Shown here: in pieces, positions 8,363 to 16,774 of the stretch
How positions within the stretch are numbered: the stretch's first letter is position 1
Layout of the letters: every line of letters starts with the position of its first letter
NCBI GenBank assembly: GCA_020632575.1
Contig: JACKFH010000003.1
Span: 1 to 64,000, forward strand
DNA: 64,000 nt
Direction: 5' to 3'
Source of the DNA: Candidatus Omnitrophota bacterium
Lineage (GTDB): Bacteria > Hinthialibacterota > Hinthialibacteria > OLB16
Program-made: the position numbers and the translations under genes
The notes under the pieces: generated by a model
Database searches by the model: none
What the model was told of the DNA's origin: nothing
What the model saw: the letters and a program-made list of their open reading frames with translations, nothing else

Positions 8363-9987
8363 CTCGACTTCAACTCCTCTTCATTCTCTTCTTTCCACCA
8401 AACGTAATCGTCATATCCCCATGGGTAGTCGTTGACCACGCCCTCTTGAATCTCGACAATCCGAGTCGCCAACCCCCGGAGGAAATGGCGGTCGTGGGAG
8501 ACAAAGACGATGGTCCCTTCGTACTTATCTAAAGCGGCGAGCAAACGTTCCTTCGTGATCAGGTCCAGGTGGTTGGTCGGCTCATCCAACAGCAACAGGT
8601 TCGCGGTGCCACACAAGATTTTAGACAAGCAGAGTCGGCTCTTTTCTCCGCCCGACAAGACGGCTGTCTTTTTGAAGACATCGTCGCCTCGAAAGAGAAA
8701 AGAACCCAGGAAATCCCGGACCCGCGGGACCCACTCAGGCGGCGCTTCCGCCTCGGCCTCCGCCAGAACGCTTGCTTCCGGAGATAGCTCGCCGATTTGA
8801 TCCTGGGCGAAATACCTTGGGAACACCGAGGCCCCGACCTCCACCTTTCCCTCAAACCCCTCGTCCTTCCCGGCGATAATCCGCATCAAGGTCGACTTTC
8901 CCGCGCCATTCTCCCCCACCAAGGCAATCCGGTCGCCACGATAGAAGGTGGCGGTGTACGGTTCGAACACCGTTCGACCATTGTATGTACGCGAAACCTC
9001 TTTGATTCGGACCACCTCCTTTCCGCTTCTCGGAACCTTCGGGAGGATGACCCGAATGGTGGCGTCCTCACGGGGCGTTTCGATAATCTCCATCTTCTCG
9101 AGCTGCTTCATCCGGCTCCTGGCCTGAGAGGCCTTTGTCGATTTCGCCTTGAATCGCTCGATGAATCGTTCGGTCTGCCGGATCTTTTTTTGCTGGTTTT
9201 TTGCGGCATTCTCGAGGACTTCGTACCGTCGCTCTCTTTCCTCCAGGTACGAATCGTAGTTCCCCTTGTAGTCCGAGATGGTCCGCATCGCGATCTCCGA
9301 AACCCGGTTGACCACATTGTTCATCAGGGTTCGATCATGGCTAACCAGCACCACCGAACCCGGGTAATCCTTGATAAAACTCTCCACCCACTGGATGTTT
9401 TCGAGATCCAGATAGTTGGTCGGTTCATCCAGCAGCAGGATATCGGGCATTCGCAGCAGCAATTTCGCAAGATGCAACCGCACCTGCCAGCCACCACTAA
9501 AATTCTCGGTCGGTTCTTCCCAGCGGTCCTTCGTGAATCCGAGACCCGACAGGATCGCTCCCGCTTCGCTTTCGGCCTTGTACCCGCCCTTTTCCTCGAA
9601 TTCATGCTGCAATTGGGAGTAGCGGTTCAAACGTCTTTCCAAATCCGAGGAATCGGCTTCGAGACTAGAGAGGATCTCCTCATACCTGCGCATTTCTCTC
9701 TCCAGAGAGAGGATTTCGTCCTTTCCCTCGAGCGCTTCCTCCCAAACTGTCCGTCCCGGTTTAAGGGTCACATCCTGCTCGAGATAACCCACCGTGTTTT
9801 TCCCGGTAATCGAGACCTCCCCCTCATCGGGCCGAATCGCCCCGGCCATCATCTTGAGAAGAGTCGACTTTCCCGCGCCATTCTTCCCAACAATCGCCAC
9901 CCTTTCACCGTCATTGACCTTCCAGGACACACTTTCCAAAATGGCTTGGTGACCGAAAGTCAGACTCACATCCTTCAATTCAATCAT
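8359..9987 (-). CDS. ABC-F family ATPase (EttA/Uup/YdiF type) inside the flagellar operon
   Basis: A 542-residue soluble protein with two ABC domains and no membrane segments. Domain 1 has Walker A GKNGAGKST (34-42), signature FSGGW and Walker B ILLLDEPTN. The inter-domain linker is a basic helical hairpin (KKIRQTERFIERFKAKSTKA), the tRNA-interaction linker of ABC-F translation factors. Domain 2 has GENGAGKST, LSGGEKSRL and LLLLDEPTNHLDL. ABC-F proteins act on ribosomes. The start at 9987 (MIELKDV) is chosen over a longer frame reading to 10173 because the extra 62 residues overlap fliH and look like shadow sequence. It overlaps fliH by 8 bases and fliI by 4, so it is coupled between two export-apparatus genes. 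Confidence 0.9.
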   Translation of the reverse strand: MIELKDVSLTFGHQAILESVSWKVNDGERVAIVGKNGAGKSTLLKMMAGAIRPDEGEVSITGKNTVGYLEQDVTLKPGRTVWEEALEGKDEILSLEREMRRYEEILSSLEADSSDLERRLNRYSQLQHEFEEKGGYKAESEAGAILSGLGFTKDRWEEPTENFSGGWQVRLHLAKLLLRMPDILLLDEPTNYLDLENIQWVESFIKDYPGSVVLVSHDRTLMNNVVNRVSEIAMRTISDYKGNYDSYLEERERRYEVLENAAKNQQKKIRQTERFIERFKAKSTKASQARSRMKQLEKMEIIETPREDATIRVILPKVPRSGKEVVRIKEVSRTYNGRTVFEPYTATFYRGDRIALVGENGAGKSTLMRIIAGKDEGFEGKVEVGASVFPRYFAQDQIGELSPEASVLAEAEAEAPPEWVPRVRDFLGSFLFRGDDVFKKTAVLSGGEKSRLCLSKILCGTANLLLLDEPTNHLDLITKERLLAALDKYEGTIVFVSHDRHFLRGLATRIVEIQEGVVNDYPWGYDDYVWWKEENEEELKSR

Positions 9988-10783
9988 TCGGTTCTTTCTC
10001 TTCCGTCGTCTTCTCCCGATCCGAGTCGGGGGCCCTCTTGTTCCCGGAATTTCGCGAGTCGGGCAATACGGAACGCACAATTTCGTCCAATTGAGTTCGG
10101 ATGCGACCATCGATGAATCCGCTGGGGGTTTCGACCCATACACCCCCTCGATCGACCCTTCGATCTTCCTCAATCGTCAATTTTTTTAGGTCATCAAACC
10201 TTTCAATCAGGGTCATTTCGAATTCTTGGAGAATCCGCAGGTCTTCGGGATGAACTCGGACAACCATTTCTTGCCGATCTCTCGCAACCTCCAGACATTT
10301 CACCGCGGTCTGAACCACAATGTCCCGTTTCTCCAGAGCCACCTCGCCAACCACCAACTGAGCGATTTTCAGTGCGAGATCGACCATTTCATCCCGGTGG
10401 TTTTCCAACACCTGGCCTAGAATCTTCTCCGTTTCCTGAACCAAAGCCTCAAATTCCGCGACCGCACCCTCCAACCGAGGTTTGATTTCGCCATGAACCC
10501 TTGTTTCAGCGTCACTGTGGGCCCTCTCGGCTAGTTCGCGGAGAATCTTCTCCCGCTCACTCTCCAGTTCCGCGATCGCCGCCTCTTTTTCTCGCAGCAT
10601 CGCTTCTTTTTCTCGACGGATCGCTTCGAAACTCTCGGCCATCATGCGCTGCGACCGCGCCTTGGCCTCCTCGATGATGTCGATCGCCTCGGCTTCCCTG
10701 CGCATTTGGACGCCCGCAGGGTCCTCCACGCGGATGGATTCCGCTAAAACAGGGATTTTTAAAACCTTTTTGCCTGTATCCAT
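9980..10783 (-). CDS. fliH: FliH, negative regulator and stalk of the FliI ATPase
   Basis: From ATG 10783 the protein has 267 residues, normal for FliH. Residues about 20-110 form a long charged coiled coil (AEAIDIIEEAKARSQRMM onward, with glutamate/arginine-rich repeats). The C-terminal half is the globular domain homologous to V/F-ATPase peripheral-stalk delta/E subunits (EKILGQVLENHRDEMVDLAL, QEMVVRVHPEDLRILQEF). It links FliI to the C ring. A longer TTG start at 10858 exists, but the added residues are arginine/serine-rich and unlike FliH. No strong ribosome binding site supports either start, so the N-terminus is uncertain. It sits between fliG and the ABC-F gene. Confidence 0.9.
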   Translation of the reverse strand: MDTGKKVLKIPVLAESIRVEDPAGVQMRREAEAIDIIEEAKARSQRMMAESFEAIRREKEAMLREKEAAIAELESEREKILRELAERAHSDAETRVHGEIKPRLEGAVAEFEALVQETEKILGQVLENHRDEMVDLALKIAQLVVGEVALEKRDIVVQTAVKCLEVARDRQEMVVRVHPEDLRILQEFEMTLIERFDDLKKLTIEEDRRVDRGGVWVETPSGFIDGRIRTQLDEIVRSVLPDSRNSGNKRAPDSDREKTTEEKEPND

Positions 10784-10864
10784 GATAATTGTGTGTGCGG
10801 GACGGTCCCTCCTCGGCGATGAAGCCGAATCGGTGAACCCAGACACGAGACACCCCAATAGACT

Positions 10865-11887
10865 TTAGACGACCAAATCTTCCTCGCCTCGGGTAATGGT
10901 GATTTCTCCCGATTCCTCGAGTCTTCGGATGATCGCGACCACCCGTTGCTGGGCCTCCTCGACCTGCCGGAGTCGGACCGGGCCCATGAATTCCATGTCT
11001 TCCTTGATGATTTCCGCGGCTCGAGCCGACATGTTCGAGAACACTTTTTCGGCGACTTCCTCCGAGGCCCCCTTCATCACCATGGCGAGTTCCTTCTGAT
11101 CGACTTCCTTCAGAACCTGCTGAATCGCGCGGTCATCAAGCAGGATGATATCCTCGAAGACAAACATCAGTTTCTTCACAGAATCCGCCAATTCGGCGTT
11201 TTCGGCTTCGATCGTCTCCATGATCGAACGTTCGGTGCTCCGGTCGACCCGGTTCAACAATTCAGCAAGCGCCTCCACACCCCCCACCATGGTGAACTCT
11301 TGCGAAAGGACAGTGGCAATCTTCCGCTCCAAAACACGCTCGACTTCACGGGTGATTTCTGGCGCCGTCTGGTCCATTGTTGCAATTCGCAACGCCACTT
11401 CCGCCTGTTGCTCCGGCGGCAAAGCGCTGATGATCGAAGCCGCCTGTTCGGCAGGCAGGTGCGAAAGGATCAGAGCGATCGTCTGCGGGTGTTCGCCCTG
11501 AATGAAGGACAGCAGGTGTTCCGGCTCGACTCTCCGAACAAAGTCAAAGGGTGAGACCTGCAATGCGCCCTGCAGCCGGCCGATAATCTCGAGCGCTCGC
11601 TGCGATCCCACCGCCTTTTCCAGGATTTCCCGTGCTTTTCCAATGCCTCCCTGACTGATGTACTGCTGAGCCAGGGCGGTGTGATAGAACTCCTCCACTG
11701 TCTGGTTCACACTGGCCATATCCAGGTTTTCCATGGTTGCGATTTCGACGGTGATCTGTTCGATCTCCGGATCGCTGAGGTTTTTGTAGATCGCCGCGGC
11801 GACATCCGGACCCAGCGTCAGCAACAGGATCGCGGCTTTCCTTCGCCCGGACAATTTCGCTGCGGTATCGCCGCCTCTACGCACCAT
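10865..11887 (-). CDS. fliG: FliG, flagellar motor switch protein
   Basis: A 340-residue FliG, full length. It forms the C-ring layer that joins the MS ring (FliF) to FliM and receives torque from stators through its C-terminal domain. Seen here: N-terminal RKAAILLLTLGPDVAAAIYKNL for FliF binding, the middle-domain motif GEHPQTIALILSHLP (EHPQ), and a C-terminal domain with the charged torque helix around SARAAEIIKEDMEFMGPVRL. It lies between fliF and fliH in canonical order. Confidence 0.97.
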   Translation of the reverse strand: MVRRGGDTAAKLSGRRKAAILLLTLGPDVAAAIYKNLSDPEIEQITVEIATMENLDMASVNQTVEEFYHTALAQQYISQGGIGKAREILEKAVGSQRALEIIGRLQGALQVSPFDFVRRVEPEHLLSFIQGEHPQTIALILSHLPAEQAASIISALPPEQQAEVALRIATMDQTAPEITREVERVLERKIATVLSQEFTMVGGVEALAELLNRVDRSTERSIMETIEAENAELADSVKKLMFVFEDIILLDDRAIQQVLKEVDQKELAMVMKGASEEVAEKVFSNMSARAAEIIKEDMEFMGPVRLRQVEEAQQRVVAIIRRLEESGEITITRGEEDLVV

Positions 11888-11893
11888 ATCGCT

Positions 11894-13495
11894 TTACTCC
11901 GATAGCCAGTTCTTCACGATTTGAGCGACCGTTTCCGGAGATTCGACCGCGAATTTCTCGACCTGCTCTCTTAACATCTTATTCTTTTGATCTTCAGGCT
12001 CAAGGCTTTCCTCATCGCCGAGCTCCTTCAAACCGAGCTCCGACAAGCTTCTGGGACCCTCTGGAAGGTGGACTTCCTCCTCGACCACTTCCTCTTCCTC
12101 CGCCTCGGCAAACACCTTCCTGAGGAAGTAGAAGAAGACGACGATCAGGATTACAGCGAATGCCAGGAAGGTGCCACTCTCCAACTGCCGGAAGAGGAGT
12201 TCTTTTTTCTCCTCGGCCGCGGCAATCTGTGTGGTGGTTGTGTCGAAGGGCATCTCGTTGAGAACAAAATGAAACTCCGGGCTCGCGTCGACATGCCCCA
12301 CCGCCGCTTTCAGTTGGTTCTCAAGTTTCGCCAGCTGCTCCGGTGTGCGGGCTTCGTATTTCACTTCTCCGTCTTCATAGACCTCGCGCTCGTTGATGAC
12401 CACCGAGACATGTTGCGAGAGAATCGCACCAGGCGCCACGACCCGACTCTGTTTTCGTTCCAGTCGGGGTCGGTATTCCTTTTCGCTCAGCTCTTCGCTC
12501 GACTGACTCTCTGTTCCTGTCCCGACATTCTGCCCGAGTCGGTCGGCGGGGTTGTTCGATTCGGTTCCAGGAACCCCGCCGGTTTGGTTGGTCTCCTCAC
12601 TGGATTCCTCGGTCCTAACTTTGACAGCCAGTGGGGATTCGGTGTCGACAAAGGTTTCCTCAATTTCAAGTTTGTCGTAATCGAGTTCCAGGATCACCGA
12701 ACTTGTGTAGTTTTGAGGTCCCCCGACAACTGGATCGAGGATCCGCGCGATCATGGCGTTCTTCTTTTCCTCAAGCGCCTTCTCCGCTTTCCTCTGCTCG
12801 TTGGCCACTTGTTCGCTTTCGCTGGTTTCGGCAAAACCCTCCAGGGGTTGGTTACGGTCGCCGATGACTTTCACATTCACCGGTTCCAGGCCGGGTAGCG
12901 AATTGGCCACTAACCACTGGATCCCCTCCACCTCATTACGCGATATGTCTCCACCCGACTTGCTTTTAATACTGACCGAGGCGGTCGCTTTGGTGTCGCC
13001 GCTCGGGAATAGCGCTCGTTGTCGTCGGGTCAAATGGACACGAGCCCATTCGATGTTCCCCCCCTTTTCGATGGTCTGAGCGAGCTCCTCCTCCAGCGCT
13101 CTCAAACGGAGCTCGTCGAATTGTTCCTTCGTCTGACTCCAGTTCGGACCGAGCAACACCCGATTTCCCCCGAGCGTCTTGGTCGCTTTCGCCGCGGCGT
13201 ACTCGTATTTCAATTTGTCCGCGTCGCCATAGACATAAATGCTCGAGGAATCCTCGCCGATATCGTAGGTGACATTGTTCTCATCGAGGAACTTTGTCGC
13301 TTCGGACATTTGCGAAGCGGACAGGTCGCCCATGAAGTAGTCGCTGCTCGGAATGACAAAGGTTGTCATCGAGACCCCAACGAGCAACAAAAGCAGGGCG
13401 GCGCTAACACCGCCCACCAACCACTTCTGGGATGTCGGAAGTTTTTGCCAGAGGTTGCGAATATCCTCAAATAGTCGTTCCAGCCAGGAGGGCAT
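11894..13495 (-). CDS. fliF: FliF, flagellar MS-ring protein
   Basis: A 533-residue FliF. Membrane helices are at about 26-46 (WLVGGVSAALLLLLVGV) and 447-466 (TFLAFAVILIVVFFYFL). Between them are the YscJ-like ring-building motifs, with SSDYFMGDLSASQMSEATKF and ARVHLTRRQRALFPSGD, and a proline/serine-rich variable loop at about 290-345. The cytoplasmic C-terminus, which binds FliG, ends with VESPETVAQIVKNWLSE. It builds the base ring around the export gate. The gene is 6 bases upstream of fliG and 11 bases downstream of the small ring-motif protein. Confidence 0.97.
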   Translation of the reverse strand: MPSWLERLFEDIRNLWQKLPTSQKWLVGGVSAALLLLLVGVSMTTFVIPSSDYFMGDLSASQMSEATKFLDENNVTYDIGEDSSSIYVYGDADKLKYEYAAAKATKTLGGNRVLLGPNWSQTKEQFDELRLRALEEELAQTIEKGGNIEWARVHLTRRQRALFPSGDTKATASVSIKSKSGGDISRNEVEGIQWLVANSLPGLEPVNVKVIGDRNQPLEGFAETSESEQVANEQRKAEKALEEKKNAMIARILDPVVGGPQNYTSSVILELDYDKLEIEETFVDTESPLAVKVRTEESSEETNQTGGVPGTESNNPADRLGQNVGTGTESQSSEELSEKEYRPRLERKQSRVVAPGAILSQHVSVVINEREVYEDGEVKYEARTPEQLAKLENQLKAAVGHVDASPEFHFVLNEMPFDTTTTQIAAAEEKKELLFRQLESGTFLAFAVILIVVFFYFLRKVFAEAEEEEVVEEEVHLPEGPRSLSELGLKELGDEESLEPEDQKNKMLREQVEKFAVESPETVAQIVKNWLSE

Positions 13496-13506
13496 TTCGA
13501 TTCAGC

Positions 13507-14085
13507 CTACCTTTGCGCGACAGAGACGGGCTGGTCTTGGGTTCTAAAAAAAGTTTCCATCCCCTCCGTCTTACGAGCACAACCCAAAATGAGAATGTTC
13601 GGTTCTTTCTCGCTGGATAGTTCTTTTCGAATCATCGATTGAAGCGAAGGTTTTTCACTCTCGGGAAGGTTTCGCGCCATCACAATGACACTATCGAATC
13701 CATCGTTCCGGCCATTTTCATCCTCGGCGGGAGCGAAGCAGACAGCAGGTTTCTCCACTTGCGGCCACATCGCCCGAACCTGCCTCTCGATGGACCGCTC
13801 CTTGAGACTTCTCTTGGCCTCGCTCGCCAACGCCTCTCTCTTCTCCGCCTTCGCTAAGAGGTCGATGGCGTTTCCGCGGACATAGACATCTCTTCCATTT
13901 TCGCGAATTGAAAAAGCGACTCCCTCAGTTAGCAGAAAATCGAACCACTCATCCGAGGTCTTCGCCGAGACTCCTCGAACCAGAGTCTCCGAGTATTCCA
14001 CAGTGGCCGTTTTGTACTCAACTTTTTGTGGAGTTAGAAATACAGAAACTAAGATATGCGCTATGACTAGCCCAGTGTTGGTCAT
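13507..14085 (-). CDS. small FliF/YscJ-like ring-building-motif protein (putative)
   Basis: I do not know a named family for this gene, which lies between fliE and fliF. The start at 14085 is preceded by GGGAAGGATCG, a good ribosome binding site; the 192-residue product begins with a weak hydrophobic helix (5-18) that may be a signal anchor. Residues about 41-85 (DEWFDFLLTEGVAFSIREN then DVYVRGNAIDLLAKAE) follow the pattern of FliF ring-building motif 1 (compare LDENNVTYDIGEDSSSIYVYG in the neighbour). Residues about 96-172 (SIERQVRAMWPQ, DSVIVMARNL, EPNILILGCA) resemble the alpha-beta-beta-alpha-beta motif 2. This similarity is my own by-eye alignment, so the family call is tentative; the gene itself is well supported by operon position and start site. 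Confidence 0.6.
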   Translation of the reverse strand: MTNTGLVIAHILVSVFLTPQKVEYKTATVEYSETLVRGVSAKTSDEWFDFLLTEGVAFSIRENGRDVYVRGNAIDLLAKAEKREALASEAKRSLKERSIERQVRAMWPQVEKPAVCFAPAEDENGRNDGFDSVIVMARNLPESEKPSLQSMIRKELSSEKEPNILILGCARKTEGMETFFRTQDQPVSVAQR

Positions 14086-14286
14086 CGATCCTTCCCCCCT
14101 TGCTGTTTGAATCCGGGAGGATCGAGAACGGATAGCAAACCGCTTCAACCTGTGTCGCGGCGGCTGTCAATCTTCGCATCCCAATGCGAACGATCGAATC
14201 CATTGAACATCTCCCCCTCGGATCGAAAAAGAGATTCCCCTAAACCTCTTTTTCTAATCGCTCAACTTGCGGGGACCGTTTGGACG

Positions 14287-14598
14287 TTAAACTTGGAGAC
14301 GCGAAATTTCCTGGTAGGCTTCTACAATCTTATTGCGGATTTCAAGAGTGAATTGAAAAGCCATGTTCGCTTCCTCCGCGGCAACCATGACTTCCCTTAA
14401 GTCGGTCACCTCGCCGGTCGCGAACTTTTGAATCTTTTCCTCCGCAATGTGTTGCAGGTTGTTGACTTCCCCCAAGGACTTTTCGAGAACGTCTCGAAAC
14501 GACACCGATCCCCCGGCTTCCGGGCTCCCTACGCCCTTGGCCGATTGGCTATCCGGACTGCCTGTCCCTATTTGACTTATGGATACCGGATTCACCAT
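14287..14598 (-). CDS. fliE: FliE, MS ring-rod junction protein
   Basis: A 103-residue FliE. The serine/glycine-rich N-terminus is followed by the conserved core SFRDVLEKSLGEVNNLQ, then KFATGEVTDLREVMVAAEEA and the C-terminal helix FQFTLEIRNKIVEAYQEISR. FliE is an early export substrate that connects the MS ring and export gate to the proximal rod. It follows flgC by about 60 bases. A 200-base gap separates it from the ring-motif gene downstream. Confidence 0.95.
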   Translation of the reverse strand: MVNPVSISQIGTGSPDSQSAKGVGSPEAGGSVSFRDVLEKSLGEVNNLQHIAEEKIQKFATGEVTDLREVMVAAEEANMAFQFTLEIRNKIVEAYQEISRLQV

Positions 14599-14659
14599 GG
14601 ATCTATACTACCTTTTCTGATTCTCTTTTTCCAGAGGGAAAGTTCGTTTTTTTATTTTA

Positions 14660-15106
14660 CTAGACTCGGCCAATTTCCAAAGTCTTGGTGTTGCTTTGTC
14701 GCACCGCCAACAGCGCCCTCACATTGGCCTCATAGGCTCTGGAGGCGTCGATGAGATTGGTCATTTCATCCGCGATCCGGATGTCAGGTTTCCGAACAAT
14801 TCCGTTTTCGTCAGCGTCCGGGTGACTCGGATCGTAAACCTGAATGAACGCCTCATCCCCCTGCTGCTCGATGATCTCTCGGACCTGGACCCCCTGCCCG
14901 AGGATTTTGTCTCTCGCCTTGTCATCCAGGAGTTTCGAGAACGAACCGTGCGTGGATCCACCAACCGCCTCGAATATCGTGGCTCGCCTCCGATAAGGAC
15001 CCCCATCGGCGGTGCGGGTAGTCTGCGCGTTCGCGATATTGTTGGCGATGACATCCATTCGAATCCGCTGAGCCAACAACCCTGACGCCGCAACATCGAT
15101 ACTCAT
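14660..15106 (-). CDS. flgC: FlgC, flagellar proximal rod protein
   Basis: A 148-residue rod protein. The N-terminal SIDVAASGLLAQRIRMDVIA and NNIANAQTT are the class signature of flagellar rod/hook proteins, and GPYRRRATIFEA with the C-terminal DLIDAS-like MTNLIDASRAYEANVRAL mark FlgC. It is exported through the flagellar gate and forms rod layers with FlgB and FlgF. It is 19 bases downstream of flgB. Confidence 0.95.
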   Translation of the reverse strand: MSIDVAASGLLAQRIRMDVIANNIANAQTTRTADGGPYRRRATIFEAVGGSTHGSFSKLLDDKARDKILGQGVQVREIIEQQGDEAFIQVYDPSHPDADENGIVRKPDIRIADEMTNLIDASRAYEANVRALLAVRQSNTKTLEIGRV

Positions 15107-15125
15107 TTCAAATTCCGCCTTTCAC

Positions 15126-15545
15126 CTACTGATTCCGACCCAATATCGCCGCCTTGATCACTCGCTGTTGCCTGACAAATAACTCCGTCAGTTCCGTAAT
15201 TTTTCCCGTTGTTTTCGCCAAATCCACCATCTCTCGGTCAATTTGCACATTGCTGCCATCGAACCGGACCGGCGCGGTCATGTCGATCGAGGCCTCCGGA
15301 GAGAAATCGCCGAGCGGTCGATCCGCCCAATCCGTGGAAATCGTTCCATCGCTCGAACGCTCGGGCCTAAGCCGATCCACTTCCCGTTGCAGCTTTTCCT
15401 CGAAACTCACATCGATTCGACGATATCCCGGTGTGTCGACATTCGCGATATTATTGACGATGGCCTTCTGACGCGCCGAGTGGCCCTCCAGAGAGGCCAG
15501 TAACACATTCGGCGTTTTGTTGTCTCTAAACAGATGCTGGATCAT
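15126..15545 (-). CDS. flgB: FlgB, flagellar proximal rod protein
   Basis: A 139-residue rod protein and first gene of the flagellar unit. LLASLEGHSARQKAIVNNIA followed by NVDTPGYRRIDVSFEEKLQ is the FlgB N-terminal pattern, and the C-terminal MVDLAKTTGKITELTELFVR completes the rod coiled coil. FlgB is thought to be the first rod subunit added to the FliE/FliP junction. The upstream AT-rich region (15546-15805) must hold its promoter. Confidence 0.94.
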   Translation of the reverse strand: MIQHLFRDNKTPNVLLASLEGHSARQKAIVNNIANVDTPGYRRIDVSFEEKLQREVDRLRPERSSDGTISTDWADRPLGDFSPEASIDMTAPVRFDGSNVQIDREMVDLAKTTGKITELTELFVRQQRVIKAAILGRNQ

Positions 15546-15805
15546 CGTCAGTTCCTTATCGGGAATCGTCCCTTACACTCTCTTAAGCATAACTCATACC
15601 ACTTATCTCAGAAGCGAGGAAAAATAATCTAAGTATCATAGAAACAAGAGATTATGATATCTCCATTCTATCGGGTCTATCATCATTTTCTTGGAAAATC
15701 CTTCCCACTGGTCAATGAATTGCCGGTTTCTTGACCTTCTCCCATTCTGGTATACTCTTCTCTAAAAAAAATGGGTTCCAAGACCATGAGAGGAAGGATC
15801 CATTC
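15546..15805. promoter_or_regulatory. AT-rich divergent control region between flgB and the ROK kinase
   Basis: This 260-base stretch is clearly richer in A/T than its neighbours. On the plus strand an extended -10 promoter TGGTATACT (15748-15756) lies about 50 bases before the kinase start, with no good -35 at normal spacing. On the minus strand I see only partial boxes for flgB, such as TTGTTT followed by TATTTT at 15 bases. No clear sigma-54 (-24/-12) or sigma-28 promoter stands out. A purine-rich AGGAAGGA ribosome site at 15791-15798 belongs to the kinase. Confidence 0.5.
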
Positions 15806-16774
15806 ATGACTTACACGATCGGCATCGATGTCGGTGGGACCAAAATATATTCTATTCTGGTCGATTCCAGCAACAATATCCTCGCTATTTCCAAGAAAAA
15901 GACGAAAAAAGGAACTCCCGACTTCGTTCTCGAACGGACCAAAGGTTGCCTTGAGGACCTTCTCGAAAAAGGCGGCCTCCAAGCCTCGGATATCTCGGGG
16001 ATCGGTGTCGGTTTCCCCGGTCCTCTCGATCCGGATCAGGGCATTGTCTTCGAAGCGACCAATCTTCCGGAGTGGGATCATTTCCCCCTGGCCGAAAAAA
16101 TCAGCGAGATCTCAAACACTCCTGTTTTCCTGGATAACGACGTAAATCTAGGGACCCTTGGCGAGGCCCTGGCCGGAGCGGGTCATGGTGCACAAAATGT
16201 CATCGGTATCTTTCTTGGGACGGGGGTTGGCGGCGGAATCGTTCTCGGAGGGCAGCTTTATCGCGGGACAAGCGGAACCGCCGGCGAGGTCGGCCACATG
16301 ATCATTCACCACAATGGCCCTAAGAGCCCTCGAAATTTAAGGGGAACAGTCGAGGGTCTCACCAGTCGTACGAGTGTGGTTAATCGAATCATCAAAAAAA
16401 TCAAAAAGGGGGATTCTTCCTCTCTCAAATCGTTGGTAGACAAGAATGAGGAGATCAAGAGCCGCCCGATCGCCGAGGCTTTCAGAGCCGGGGACAAACT
16501 GGTCAAGGGAGTTCTGGACGAAACTGCCGAGTATGTCGGGGTCATTGTCGGATCCCTCGGAAATCTCTTGGCTCCCGATGTTGTGGTCCTCGGTGGCGGA
16601 TTGGTGGAGGCGGTTCCCGAGGCGATCCTCCCGAAAGCGCGGGAGGTCGCAAAAACTATCGTGGTTCCGAGTGCATGGAAACTGATGAAGATCGAAGCCG
16701 CTGAATTGGGGGACAATTCCGGAGCCATGGGGGGCGCCATCCTCGCCCGCCAAAAAGCGGCGCTGATGAGTTAA
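15806..16774 (+). CDS. ROK family sugar kinase (glucokinase-like) lacking the zinc motif
   Basis: A 322-residue ROK protein. The ATG at 15806 follows AGGAAGGA by 7 bases, so the longer upstream frame is rejected. The phosphate-1 loop is IGIDVGGTK (residues 5-13). The sugar-binding GVGFPGPLD and LDNDVNLGTLGEA segments and the second phosphate loop LGTGVGGGIVLGG are all intact. The catalytic aspartate of the DNDV motif is present. Where most ROK kinases carry a zinc-binding CxCGxxGCxE, this protein has GPKSPRNLRGTVEGLTSRTS without cysteine, so it is probably zinc-independent. It likely phosphorylates glucose or a related hexose; the substrate is not certain. It stands as a single gene with its own promoter. 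Confidence 0.85.
   Translation: MTYTIGIDVGGTKIYSILVDSSNNILAISKKKTKKGTPDFVLERTKGCLEDLLEKGGLQASDISGIGVGFPGPLDPDQGIVFEATNLPEWDHFPLAEKISEISNTPVFLDNDVNLGTLGEALAGAGHGAQNVIGIFLGTGVGGGIVLGGQLYRGTSGTAGEVGHMIIHHNGPKSPRNLRGTVEGLTSRTSVVNRIIKKIKKGDSSSLKSLVDKNEEIKSRPIAEAFRAGDKLVKGVLDETAEYVGVIVGSLGNLLAPDVVVLGGGLVEAVPEAILPKAREVAKTIVVPSAWKLMKIEAAELGDNSGAMGGAILARQKAALMS

Noticed and set aside
7521..8435. 304-codon plus-strand open frame opposite fliI and the ABC-F end
   Set aside because: The translation is arginine/serine-rich without domains and lies antisense to strongly conserved motifs.
8797..10116. 439-codon plus-strand frame opposite the ABC-F gene and fliH
   Set aside because: Antisense shadow: it covers both Walker motifs of the ABC-F gene in reverse and shows no family features.
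9988..10173. 62-residue N-terminal extension of the ABC-F protein
   Set aside because: It overlaps fliH in another frame; the ABC-F family starts with MIELKDV-like sequence, matching the ATG at 9987.
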